Origin: Methanolobus vulcani | GTDB lineage: Archaea; Halobacteriota; Methanosarcinia; Methanosarcinales; Methanosarcinaceae | Direction: 5' to 3' | DNA length: 64,000 bases | Assembly (NCBI RefSeq): GCF_006546655.1 | Contig: NZ_VIAQ01000019.1 | Location: forward strand, 62,001 to 126,000 | Shown: piece by piece, positions 36,775 through 45,285 of the stretch | Layout of the letters: the number at the start of each line of letters is the position of its first letter | How positions within the stretch are numbered: the stretch's first letter is position 1 | Translations under genes and position numbers: made by a program | Notes under the pieces: model-generated | The model's input: only the letters and a program-made list of their open reading frames with translations | What the model was told of the DNA's origin: nothing | Databases searched by the model: none

Positions 36775-37644
36775 ATGTCTCAAATGATATTTCCGGATGA
36801 ATACAAATACGTCGGGCACAGCAAAGAAATGCCTGACGGAGAAGACAGGCGAATCTACTTCCTCACAAAATATATGATAGTAGAAAACTGTGAAACCGGT
36901 AACTATTCTCTTTTTGAGGTGGAACATCAAGGAGAAGGACTTCTCAGGGATGCTACCAACCTTAAAAAACTGGCTTCAGGTGAAGAGATCGTACGCTATC
37001 CAAAGGAACTGAATATCAAAGATAGGGCACTTCTCATAGACACAGCAACTGAAATATGCAAAGGCAAAGTCAACACTGTTATATTCACTGGCATAGACAA
37101 ACACCTGACATTTGTACACAAACCTGACCCTTCTGAGATCATTGAGATTGAGATCGTGGATATATTCCCACCTGAACCTTCATGGCTTGCAAGTGTTGTC
37201 CGCAGGATCGAACAAAGCGGAGTATGGGGAGACTTATCCATACGGTTCTCAGAAAACCTTACCGATCTGAGACAATTTGAAGGAGAGAATACGGTGTTCC
37301 CTTGTTCTTCTTCCGGACTTAAGGGAAAATGTCTGGATTGTGATGTTATCGAGGAAGATGGAGCATTGCTGGTAGGCTGTGAGATCTCAAAGAGTCTTTT
37401 TGAGTCCAGATTTCCGGGAATTGAGTATTCGTTTGTTAACATCTGTCCCTTCAAATCAGATATATTCAAACCCAGCAAAGTATTCATTACAAGATGCTGC
37501 CGTGCTGAGAATTCTGGAATTGTTACAATTGCCGGCATAAGAGGAGCAGTTGTACACTGGGGAGCCTCGGAATTTGATGTAACCATGGCAATCAGGAATC
37601 TCGTTGAAGAGCTAAGGCTTTCAGGTAAGAAGGACAATTTATAA
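36775..37644 (+). CDS. Cys-rich protein of unknown function in the coenzyme B operon
   Basis: I do not recognise a named function. The 289-residue protein is soluble and has nine cysteines (39, 95, 177, 186, 189, 202, 224, 241, 242), including C186xxC189 and the pair C241-C242; most lie in the C-terminal half, where FPCSSSGLKGKCLDCD, FVNICPF and FITRCCRAEN recall a metal- or Fe-S-binding domain. The last part (GIVTIAGIRGAVVHWGASEFD) looks like a compact core. Its ATG is one base after the hacB stop, so translation is coupled, and aksF follows 30 bp later. The context suggests a role in coenzyme B synthesis or assembly of its enzymes. Confidence 0.8.
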   Translation: MSQMIFPDEYKYVGHSKEMPDGEDRRIYFLTKYMIVENCETGNYSLFEVEHQGEGLLRDATNLKKLASGEEIVRYPKELNIKDRALLIDTATEICKGKVNTVIFTGIDKHLTFVHKPDPSEIIEIEIVDIFPPEPSWLASVVRRIEQSGVWGDLSIRFSENLTDLRQFEGENTVFPCSSSGLKGKCLDCDVIEEDGALLVGCEISKSLFESRFPGIEYSFVNICPFKSDIFKPSKVFITRCCRAENSGIVTIAGIRGAVVHWGASEFDVTMAIRNLVEELRLSGKKDNL

Positions 37645-37674
37645 TTACGAATATAAGATGATCGGGGAATTGAG

Positions 37675-38673
37675 ATGAAACTTGCAGTTGTAGAAGGTGA
37701 TGGAGTTGGAAAGGAAGTAATTCCTGCAGCACTTGGAGTTCTTGATGCATTTGAGCTTGATGTTGAGAAAATTCCTCTAGAACTTGGTTATGGAAAATGG
37801 GAACGCACAGGTTCTGCTATTACAGATGAGGACATTGACACATTGAAAGATTGTGACTGCGTTCTTTTTGGCGCAATAACAACACCCTCTGACCCTAATT
37901 ACAAAAGTGTCCTCCTGACGATTCGCAAGGAACTTGACATGTATGCAAATGTCCGCCCAATACGTCCTCTTCCTTCTGTAAAGGGAATTTATGACAGGAC
38001 GGATTTCAATTACATTATAGTAAGAGAAAATACAGAAGGACTCTATTCCGGAATAGAGGAAATTGGTGAAGACGTTTCCACTACAAAAAGAGTGATAACA
38101 AGAAAAGGGTCAAAGAGAATTGCAGATTATGCAAGCAAACTAGCAGGGAGCAGGACTAACAAAATGACAATAGTCCATAAATCCAATGTCATGAAATCTG
38201 ACAAATTATTCCTTGATGTTTGCCGCCAGTCTGCAACTGATGCAGGAGTTATGCACAATGACGAACTTGTGGACTCCTTTGCCTACAACCTGATACAAAA
38301 TCCGTGGAATTATGATGTGATTGTCACCACAAATCTGTTTGGGGATATTCTCAGCGATATGTCCGGAGCACTTGTAGGCGGACTTGGGCTTTTGCCAAGT
38401 GCCAATATCGGTGAGAAATATGCATTCTTTGAGCCGGTACATGGAAGCGCACCTGATATTGCTGGCAGGAACATTGCAAACCCTCTTGCTGCAATCCTTA
38501 GTCTTAAAATGCTTCTTGAATGGCATGGAGACATGGCAGAGGCAGCCATCCTGGAAGAAGCTATCGATACATCCCTGAATCTTGGAATCTGCACTCCAGA
38601 CCTTGGAGGGAAAAGCAGTACATCTGAAGTTGGTGAGTTCTTAGCAAATTACATCAAAACAAGGGTAAAATAA
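37675..38673 (+). CDS. aksF: homoisocitrate dehydrogenase-type enzyme
   Basis: NAD(P)-dependent decarboxylating dehydrogenase of 332 residues, isocitrate/isopropylmalate family. Signatures: VVEGDGVGKEVIPAALG, RENTEGLYSGIEE, IVHKSNVMKSD, TTNLFGDILSDMSGALVGGLGLLPSANIG (in two parts, TTNLFGDILSDMSGAL and VGGLGLLPSANIG), and FEPVHGSAPDIAGRNIANP. In an operon with the YLRT-type HacB it is best read as AksF of the 2-oxosuberate pathway to coenzyme B, though LeuB or isocitrate dehydrogenase relatives look similar. ATG 37675 is preceded by GGGGAATTGAG. Confidence 0.85.
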   Translation: MKLAVVEGDGVGKEVIPAALGVLDAFELDVEKIPLELGYGKWERTGSAITDEDIDTLKDCDCVLFGAITTPSDPNYKSVLLTIRKELDMYANVRPIRPLPSVKGIYDRTDFNYIIVRENTEGLYSGIEEIGEDVSTTKRVITRKGSKRIADYASKLAGSRTNKMTIVHKSNVMKSDKLFLDVCRQSATDAGVMHNDELVDSFAYNLIQNPWNYDVIVTTNLFGDILSDMSGALVGGLGLLPSANIGEKYAFFEPVHGSAPDIAGRNIANPLAAILSLKMLLEWHGDMAEAAILEEAIDTSLNLGICTPDLGGKSSTSEVGEFLANYIKTRVK

Positions 38674-38680
38674 GACTCTG

Positions 38681-38710
38681 TTTTTTGCCTTATTTCACAT
38701 ACTTTTTTTT
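38681..38710 (+). terminator. T-tract terminator after aksF
   Basis: T6 (38681-38686) and T8 (38703-38710) runs follow the aksF stop, ending the coenzyme B operon just before the convergent arlJ gene. Confidence 0.5.
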
Positions 38711-38729
38711 GTGTCAGTTATTTTCCGTG

Positions 38730-40385
38730 TCAGGCAATACCCAGTAGTGATGACACTGCTGCCATAGTTACCACAGCACTTGCACCGGATATCCAAACCA
38801 TGATCACAAAATCAATTGTAGCACTGAGCATATGGCCACCATCTACAATTCTAATCAGGATAGCTGACATCAGTGAGTGACCCACCATGATGGCCATGAC
38901 CATGTTTGAGAGTGTGTCTATGTTTCCTACATTGGTGTAGAGAACCATGCCCATGGACATACCTGCCGGCATTTCCACAGATGAGAACATGTCCTGCATG
39001 AGACCCACAACACCAAGGGAAATGTACATGGTAAAACCGATACCACCTGTCAGGCCATACAGTACACCCACAAGACTTCCGGCAGACTGTGACCTTTTTT
39101 TTCTGAGAGTTACTATCCTGTGAAAATTAGTAGCTATAATGTCGCCTATGACCTCAGGCTGACCACCAAGGTTGGTTGCCTGGACAAACATACCTGAAAA
39201 ACGCTGGATAAGGTTGCTACCAGTGTTGGAAGCGAAGTATTCCCAGGAACTGAACTTGTTGATCCTTGTAACAAGCATCTTGTAGAGATTATTCACATCG
39301 GTTGTCAGAGGTCCAAAGTCATGTGCTCTCAAAGCTTTCAGGGCCTCATCAATAACACCACCCCTGGCTCCGGCTGAGCTTCCCAGAGAACGAATGAATG
39401 CAGGGAAATTTTCGTCTTTTCTCCTGATACTCTTCTCAATCTTTCTTGAAACATGTCCTGTGTAGACAAGAGGGGTTAACACCATGGCAACTGCAATGCT
39501 TGTTTCTATTTTACCATAGAGTAACACAGCAATGAGAACAACAATGCATCCTGCAATTGAAACCGGAATTGAACGATAGAGTTTCAATTTATTCTCTGTC
39601 ATATTACTTGACTGGCTCCATGCCGGGTCTTTTGGGATCTTGCTCTTGGTGAACATCACCATTACAATATCGGTTACAAGGAAAATGACAACCACAATAC
39701 CCATGAGTAGTTCCGCATTCATACCGGTAATCACCGGCATGATTACAGCAAAGGATGCCATGAAGATAAGTGACATAACCAGAGATACGAAGAGTTCCTT
39801 GATGATCTCAACAACATAAAGAGCACCATTATACATGGACTCATACTCGTTCATCACAACGTTCTGTTCTGCAAAAAGGAAGGTCTTTACATCTTCTCCA
39901 GACTGGAGAGCATGTGCAAACCTGTCCAGAAAATCCTCAAATATTATAGAAGGAGTTCTTTTGGAGATGAAACGACATGCATCTGCAAGACTTAAGTGCC
40001 ATACAGTCACAAGGTCGTATATTTTCTTTGTTTCGTCTGCAAGCTCCTGATAATCCGCATTTTCCGAAACTATACGTACTATATCAATTCTCGGAGTTTC
40101 TGCTGTTGCAATGGAACCCATCTGAGTGATGTAATAGTGCATATTATTGTCAATTCTGGAAGCTTTTGCAGCCAGAATAGATAGAGGATAAGAGAAGGCA
40201 AAAACAATACAGATAACAGGTATCAGATAAGGGATATACGCGGCAGTTCCAACGAATATCGAAGGGAGTAATGCAAGAAGAAGAATTGAGAATAAAAATC
40301 CAAAAGCTACGATAGGTAAAGCAAACTTCTTGAGATATGCCTTGGGTTCCATCCCAAGGTTCTTGAATGCTTTCTCATAGCTCAC
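38730..40385 (-). CDS. arlJ: archaellum assembly membrane protein ArlJ (FlaJ)
   Basis: Polytopic membrane platform of the archaellum, 551 residues, homologous to TadC/PilC. Two type II secretion F domains are seen: one before about 220 (LADACRFISKRTPSIIFEDF) and one after 310 (FPAFIRSLGSSAGARGGVIDEALKAL, here cited as FPAFIRSLGSSAG). Hydrophobic segments group near 20-70, 185-240, 280-320 and in the last 120 residues. It anchors ArlI, whose gene precedes it by 9 bp. Last gene of the arl operon. Confidence 0.92.
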   Translation of the reverse strand: MSYEKAFKNLGMEPKAYLKKFALPIVAFGFLFSILLLALLPSIFVGTAAYIPYLIPVICIVFAFSYPLSILAAKASRIDNNMHYYITQMGSIATAETPRIDIVRIVSENADYQELADETKKIYDLVTVWHLSLADACRFISKRTPSIIFEDFLDRFAHALQSGEDVKTFLFAEQNVVMNEYESMYNGALYVVEIIKELFVSLVMSLIFMASFAVIMPVITGMNAELLMGIVVVIFLVTDIVMVMFTKSKIPKDPAWSQSSNMTENKLKLYRSIPVSIAGCIVVLIAVLLYGKIETSIAVAMVLTPLVYTGHVSRKIEKSIRRKDENFPAFIRSLGSSAGARGGVIDEALKALRAHDFGPLTTDVNNLYKMLVTRINKFSSWEYFASNTGSNLIQRFSGMFVQATNLGGQPEVIGDIIATNFHRIVTLRKKRSQSAGSLVGVLYGLTGGIGFTMYISLGVVGLMQDMFSSVEMPAGMSMGMVLYTNVGNIDTLSNMVMAIMVGHSLMSAILIRIVDGGHMLSATIDFVIMVWISGASAVVTMAAVSSLLGIA

Positions 40386-40394
40386 AAAATCACC

Positions 40395-42056
40395 TTATAT
40401 CATAAATGGAAGACCGTCAACACCATGCTTATAGAAGTTCACTATAATCTCAAGGACATCATAATAATCTTCTATTCCACGGGACTTCATTTCAGTCAGT
40501 ATCTTTGCTCTCAGGAAAAGATCCTGATATATCATCCTTTTATCCTCATAACCAAGCTTTGTGGCGATCTTGTCCTCAAGGATGTAGCTGTTATTCAGAC
40601 CGCGGAACTTGTGAGTGTCACTATCAGGTTCCCACTGGAATACAGCCCTGGTTGCCACACCACCGATTTCCTCATAGTAACCTTCTATTTCCTCAATTGC
40701 AAGAGCACGCCTGAGGAACTTACCTTTACGATAAACAGCCGAAAGGATCATTGCAATATTCAGGTTGTCAATGAAAGTCACAGGTACATTGATAGGGTCT
40801 GCTGTAAGACGCTGGATCATCTTTGATACCGCAGATGCGTGGAACGTTGCAAGTACAGGGTGACCTGTCTGCATACCCTGGAAAGCTACGTTACCTTCGG
40901 CTCCTCGAATCTCACCTACGATGATGTAGTTTGGTCTTGAACGCAGAGCGGCCTTTAGAAGGGCAAACGTATCTACCCTGGATTCCGGCGGACCTTCCTC
41001 ACGAGTGATCAATTGCTGCCATACGGGCTGTGGTGGCTGAACCTCAGCGGTATCTTCCGCAGAGAATATCTTGGCTTTTGGATTTACAAAAGCAAGGCAT
41101 GCATTTAGCATTGTAGTTTTTCCACTTGCAGTTTCACCACTGAAGAAGATACTCATACCATTCTCAAGGCACATCCACATATACGCTGCCATTTCAGCGC
41201 TCAATGCACCCCAGTTGATAAGCTGGATAATACTTACAGGAACTTCACTGAACTTACGCATGGTAAAACTGCTACCACGCTTACTGACATCTATACTGTA
41301 AATAATATTGATACGTGAACCATCAGGAAGAGCACCATCAGCAATTGGTCTTGCATCACTTACAGGACGACCGATACGCTCACTCATACTACGCAGCCAA
41401 TTATCCAGTCCTTCTTCTGTCCCGAATGTAAGGTCAGTTTTAATTGTATCAAAAATCTTGTGGACAATAAATACGTTATCCACACCTATACTGCTGATAT
41501 CTTCAAGATACGGGTCTCTGATAATTGGTTCAATTGGACCTGAACCGATAATGTCCCTTTCAAGGTGATAGAGGATTTTATTGTATTCACCTTGAGTCAT
41601 GGGTACTTTTTTCTGTACTGGTATGAACTTCTGGAGAATATCGAATTTGCCTCCTCCTTCTTCTTCATCAATACTGCCACCTGATCCTATGTCTATAGAT
41701 CCATTGAATAGCTTTGTGATCAGGTCTTTGAGCTCCGTTTCTGTATTTGGAACAGGTTCAGTTGCAGATTTCTCAAGAATAATGTCCAGAGCTGTTTGAT
41801 ACTTCTTTTTTTCCAGGTCAGTAAGTTCAGGTTCTACACCATAATAATTGATCTCTCCCTGTTCATCACCACCATAAAGGTGTATGAATACAGGATCACC
41901 AACCGGAAGAATAATATTAACTTTTGAGTGGTCAATATCTTTTGAAAGACTTACCATGAAAGTTGGCTCGTCTTCGCCGGTCTCACGCATGAATTTCTTT
42001 ACATACTCACCCAGATGAGGGTTCCTTTGTACTGCTTTCTGAAATTCTGCATCCAC
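40395..42056 (-). CDS. arlI: archaellum motor/assembly ATPase ArlI (FlaI)
   Basis: Hexameric type II/IV secretion ATPase of 553 residues that powers filament assembly and rotation. Walker A is SGETASGKTTML in the C-terminal half, followed by the Asp box region IFSAEDTAEVQPP, Walker B IIVGEIRGAEG and the His box MQTGHPVLATFHASAV. The N-terminal domain (1-190) is the ArlI-specific part. It lies between arlH (19 bp gap) and arlJ (9 bp gap), the universal archaellum order. Confidence 0.95.
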   Translation of the reverse strand: MDAEFQKAVQRNPHLGEYVKKFMRETGEDEPTFMVSLSKDIDHSKVNIILPVGDPVFIHLYGGDEQGEINYYGVEPELTDLEKKKYQTALDIILEKSATEPVPNTETELKDLITKLFNGSIDIGSGGSIDEEEGGGKFDILQKFIPVQKKVPMTQGEYNKILYHLERDIIGSGPIEPIIRDPYLEDISSIGVDNVFIVHKIFDTIKTDLTFGTEEGLDNWLRSMSERIGRPVSDARPIADGALPDGSRINIIYSIDVSKRGSSFTMRKFSEVPVSIIQLINWGALSAEMAAYMWMCLENGMSIFFSGETASGKTTMLNACLAFVNPKAKIFSAEDTAEVQPPQPVWQQLITREEGPPESRVDTFALLKAALRSRPNYIIVGEIRGAEGNVAFQGMQTGHPVLATFHASAVSKMIQRLTADPINVPVTFIDNLNIAMILSAVYRKGKFLRRALAIEEIEGYYEEIGGVATRAVFQWEPDSDTHKFRGLNNSYILEDKIATKLGYEDKRMIYQDLFLRAKILTEMKSRGIEDYYDVLEIIVNFYKHGVDGLPFMI

Positions 42057-42075
42057 ATTACCACTACCTTTAAGA

Positions 42076-42771
42076 TTATGATACTGAAGCGATCTCTACT
42101 ACAAGACCAACCTTTGGCTCTATTCTGAAACCGATCATCTGTCCTACAGGACCCTTGGCACCTGTGAATTTGTTCACTACAATAGTCCTTTTAACCTCAC
42201 TTCCAAGAGGCTTTGATTTGAGAGTAATGTACACATCACAGGAAGAGCGGAACATTGAAGCAATGTCCTCTGTTAGCTGATTTGGTTCGATTGTAAGAAT
42301 AATGACCTTTCCCATACCATTCAATTTTTTAAAGAATGATATCAGGTCAAGGGTTTTCTCAGTGTTTGCACTGTATTTGATAAGCGAGGAAAGAGTATCG
42401 ATTATTACCACATTCTTCTCGAAAAGCTCTTCAGCAGCCATTAATCTTTCAATGAAATCAAAACGGGATTTTGCCGCCTGTACCAGCGGGATTACAGGAA
42501 TGTACAATAACAGACCATTCAAAAGAAATGGAGCTATTGGATAGTCCATTGAATACATCTGGTTGATAAAGCCCTTTGTTGTCAGTTGTGTAGAGACAAG
42601 TGTTACACTGACATCGTTTTCATTCAATCCGAATGAAAAACGCTGGGAAATTGTGCTTTTTCCTCCGCCACTGCCACCTTCAATCACTACCAGTGAACCG
42701 GCAGGAAAGCCTCCTCCCAATTTATCATTCAGATCATCCCGGGGGATTGCAAATTCATTGATCTTTGCCAT
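42076..42771 (-). CDS. arlH: archaellum ATP-binding regulator ArlH (FlaH)
   Basis: KaiC/RecA-like protein of 231 residues that forms a ring with ArlI and regulates assembly or rotation. Walker A is EGGSGGGKSTISQRFSFG near residues 32-45, Walker B NVVIIDTLSSL. Like other ArlH proteins it has a conserved ATP site but lacks a strong catalytic signature, in line with binding rather than rapid turnover. It follows arlG by 13 bp. Confidence 0.93.
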   Translation of the reverse strand: MAKINEFAIPRDDLNDKLGGGFPAGSLVVIEGGSGGGKSTISQRFSFGLNENDVSVTLVSTQLTTKGFINQMYSMDYPIAPFLLNGLLLYIPVIPLVQAAKSRFDFIERLMAAEELFEKNVVIIDTLSSLIKYSANTEKTLDLISFFKKLNGMGKVIILTIEPNQLTEDIASMFRSSCDVYITLKSKPLGSEVKRTIVVNKFTGAKGPVGQMIGFRIEPKVGLVVEIASVS

Positions 42772-42784
42772 TATTTGCCTCTTA

Positions 42785-43291
42785 TTACGTTTTGAAACTC
42801 ATCGCACCGGATTTACCATTGTCAGCTGCAACAAGCACTCTATGATCACCTTCATCCAGTGGTGATGGGGTAGTGGTTACATTCAATTGGAGAATATCAC
42901 CGGGCCTCCATACAACATCACCATCTGTCAATGCCGCATCAACACTTGCCGGTTCCAGAAGGATACCATCCACAAGTACGGTAACATATTCCGGAGCTAG
43001 TTCGGTCTTACCGGTGTTCTTTGCGTAAAATGTGTATTTGCCGGAAACATTGTCATAGGGAATTATCTCAGGATCATTTACGATTGTTATATCTGTCCTC
43101 ATCTGTTCGGACACTATCTTACTGCTTGCACTGGAAGAAGCAACCATGGACTGGACATTGCCGGAGACAAGAACAACTACGCTGATAGCCAGAACCATTG
43201 CGGCTATGAAGAAAATCATGTGCGTTACTGCTGTTTCTGCACCTGTATCCTCCAGTAAGGTCTTTTTTTCTGTTCTTAGCATGCTTTTCAT
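42785..43291 (-). CDS. arlG: archaellum stator-type protein ArlG (FlaG)
   Basis: 168-residue protein with one N-terminal membrane helix (VTHMIFFIAAMVLAISVVVL, residues about 22-41) and an immunoglobulin-like domain outside the membrane (FYAKNTGKTELAPEYVTVLV, PGDILQLNVT). ArlG with ArlF forms the periplasmic stator that binds the S-layer. The helix is preceded by DTGAETAV, typical for the family. It starts at ATG 43291, 75 bp after arlF. Confidence 0.88.
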   Translation of the reverse strand: MKSMLRTEKKTLLEDTGAETAVTHMIFFIAAMVLAISVVVLVSGNVQSMVASSSASSKIVSEQMRTDITIVNDPEIIPYDNVSGKYTFYAKNTGKTELAPEYVTVLVDGILLEPASVDAALTDGDVVWRPGDILQLNVTTTPSPLDEGDHRVLVAADNGKSGAMSFKT

Positions 43292-43366
43292 GTTTTTTGC
43301 CAGCCCGATGCAAATAGAATTAGAGAAGTAATATATAATTAATAGTATATAAGATTGTTATTCAGT

Positions 43367-43798
43367 TCAGACGGTATAAGAACTGTAAGCAGAAACACCA
43401 TTGCGAGTTACAACTTTTACACGATGAGATCCTGTACCGGAAAGGTCAGTGACTGTCATACTTCGTGTCTCTGCAGGTGTCCAGGTAGCTGCAATTTCAC
43501 TATATCCATAAGATTCCAGATTACCATCAACGAGAACATTGAGCTCATCAAAACGAATGGTTTCACTGCCCGTGTTTGAAAGTGTCACTGTTAGATTATA
43601 GGTCCCGGAGTGGTTCTCGGGAACAGCGCTTTGTACTTCAAGATTTGTTTTTAGCTTTGAATTCTGCATTTGATATTGATCTTCAGAAGCATCGCTTACA
43701 ATCTCATTTGAAGTGTTAAGCATGGAATATGAAAATGAGCCAATTACAAGAGCAGTGATGAAAAATATCACTGCCACAACGGAAAGCTCAAATCCCAT
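43367..43798 (-). CDS. arlF: archaellum stator protein ArlF (FlaF)
   Basis: 143 residues with an N-terminal membrane helix (LSVVAVIFFITALVIGSF, residues 5-22) and a beta-sandwich ectodomain (LTVTLSNTGSETIRFDELNV). ArlF binds the S-layer protein and anchors the rotating machine to the cell wall. Its ATG overlaps the end of the upstream arlCDE-like gene by 11 bases, so translation is probably coupled. Confidence 0.87.
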   Translation of the reverse strand: MGFELSVVAVIFFITALVIGSFSYSMLNTSNEIVSDASEDQYQMQNSKLKTNLEVQSAVPENHSGTYNLTVTLSNTGSETIRFDELNVLVDGNLESYGYSEIAATWTPAETRSMTVTDLSGTGSHRVKVVTRNGVSAYSSYTV

Positions 43799-45131
43799 AC
43801 AATTCCTCCAGACCGTGCTTTACCTTTGACATTTCCCTGTCAATGGAACTAAGCATGTTTCTGTCTATCTTGCGTCCGGAGAGTCTTTCAATAAATAGCA
43901 GGGATTTTGTGTGATCCTCTGGCAAAAGCCGCCATGTAGGCTTTTCCACATAATAATCAATTCCACGAGCATATGCCATGATCTCTGACATTACATCCTC
44001 ACTTATCCAGCCAATGTCAACATAATAATCAAGAGCATCCATCAGGTTATTCCTTCCAACCCTTTCCATCAGGAACTCTATCCAGTTAAGCAGGACAACT
44101 ACACTGGTAGGATCGGCTTTGATGAATTCCAGCCTTACAAGTGGTAATGAGGATTTCTTTGCAAGCGAAGTGCTTCCGTCTTCCAATTCAGCATCTTCTG
44201 ATTCTTCATCTTCCTGATCACTTATTGCAGCCTTTGATTTTTCATCACCTTTTGAAGGAACAGAATTAGAGCTACCTGTAGCAACTGGACGACTCTCAAG
44301 ATCATCGAGTCTGGTGGTTATGGCGGATGTAGTTTCTGCAATGTCCACTAAATTCTGATTAAGTGAATCGGTACGTGTGAATAATTCATCTGTTTTTGAG
44401 TTTAGTTGCTCAATACTTTCATGCATCATTACCATGGCATCTGCAAATGCATCCATTTTGGATTCAAAATCCTGCATTCTGGAAGCGGCTTCTTCAGAGA
44501 TACCTGTTGGCATACTTAGTTTCTGAGCAGTAGCATCAAACTCGTTTTTCAAAAGAACAATCATGTCGCCCATTTCAGTAAGGCGGGTCTCTGTTTTTTC
44601 AAATCTCTCGATGGTATCCCTGGAACCAGCACCATCCCCTACAAAAGGATTGACCTGATTGGATACGATCTCATACAGGGATAATAATTCAAGGACACTC
44701 TGGTCGATCTTATCAACCGTTTTTCTAATTTCCTCATTGTCCCTCTGCACCATGTTGAGAGTGGCATCTGCTTTTGATACTTTAGACTCAACATCTTTGA
44801 TTTTTTTGCGATTCTCCTCCAACATCTCATTATCTACAGAAGCAGCTTGAGGAGCGGCTTGTGGGGGCATTCCCGGTGGACCACCAGGAGCTGCTCCCGG
44901 AGGAGCCATACCAAGAGGAAATGCAGAATCGGCAGGTGCACCTGGAGGAAAGCCGGGTGAACCTGGCGCAGGTGGCATGCCGGAAGCCAGATCCGGAACT
45001 GAACCAAGATCAGGTACGCCCTGCATGAAAGGAGGAGCTTCGCTACCAAACGGAGAATCGCCCCCTTTACTCTTCTTCTTTTTGGAAAGAACAGAGGTTA
45101 CTTTTTTGATTTTATCACTAAATCCGGCCAT
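43788..45131 (-). CDS. ArlCDE-like archaellum switch protein with Pro/Gly-rich linker
   Basis: About 447-residue protein combining the archaellum switch-complex parts ArlC/ArlD/ArlE. A short basic N-terminus (MAGFSDKIKKVTSVLSKKKK) leads to a Pro/Gly/Met-rich linker (about 35-105), a long coiled coil with repeated heptads (about 105-285), an acidic hinge, and a C-terminal ArlD/E-type domain (VRLEFIKADPTSVVVLLNWI, then MERVGRNNLMDALDYYVDIG). It couples chemotaxis signals to the motor. I start it at ATG 45131; a frame to TTG 45179 exists, but a TATA box at about 45195-45210 fits the shorter one. First gene of the arl operon. Confidence 0.87.
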   Translation of the reverse strand: MAGFSDKIKKVTSVLSKKKKSKGGDSPFGSEAPPFMQGVPDLGSVPDLASGMPPAPGSPGFPPGAPADSAFPLGMAPPGAAPGGPPGMPPQAAPQAASVDNEMLEENRKKIKDVESKVSKADATLNMVQRDNEEIRKTVDKIDQSVLELLSLYEIVSNQVNPFVGDGAGSRDTIERFEKTETRLTEMGDMIVLLKNEFDATAQKLSMPTGISEEAASRMQDFESKMDAFADAMVMMHESIEQLNSKTDELFTRTDSLNQNLVDIAETTSAITTRLDDLESRPVATGSSNSVPSKGDEKSKAAISDQEDEESEDAELEDGSTSLAKKSSLPLVRLEFIKADPTSVVVLLNWIEFLMERVGRNNLMDALDYYVDIGWISEDVMSEIMAYARGIDYYVEKPTWRLLPEDHTKSLLFIERLSGRKIDRNMLSSIDREMSKVKHGLEELYGI

Positions 45132-45285
45132 AGTTCCACTGGTTTTATTTAATTTGTGAGAGATATATCTATACGTCAAACAATATACCCTTAATAATAT
45201 ATATAAATTATGAATAAAACATGCGTCGAACTTACTGTGAAATCAGATGAGTTTAAATTGTTTACCCGACTTGTAGGAGAAGTCC

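Noticed and set aside
36996-37637. 213-codon minus-strand frame opposite the unknown Cys-rich gene
   Set aside because: Antisense shadow; the plus-strand gene has operon context and a plausible protein.
45132-45179. 16-residue N-terminal extension of the ArlCDE-like protein from TTG 45179
   Set aside because: The TATA box near 45195-45210 would place the transcript start close to or after 45179, and ATG 45131 begins a typical basic N-terminus.
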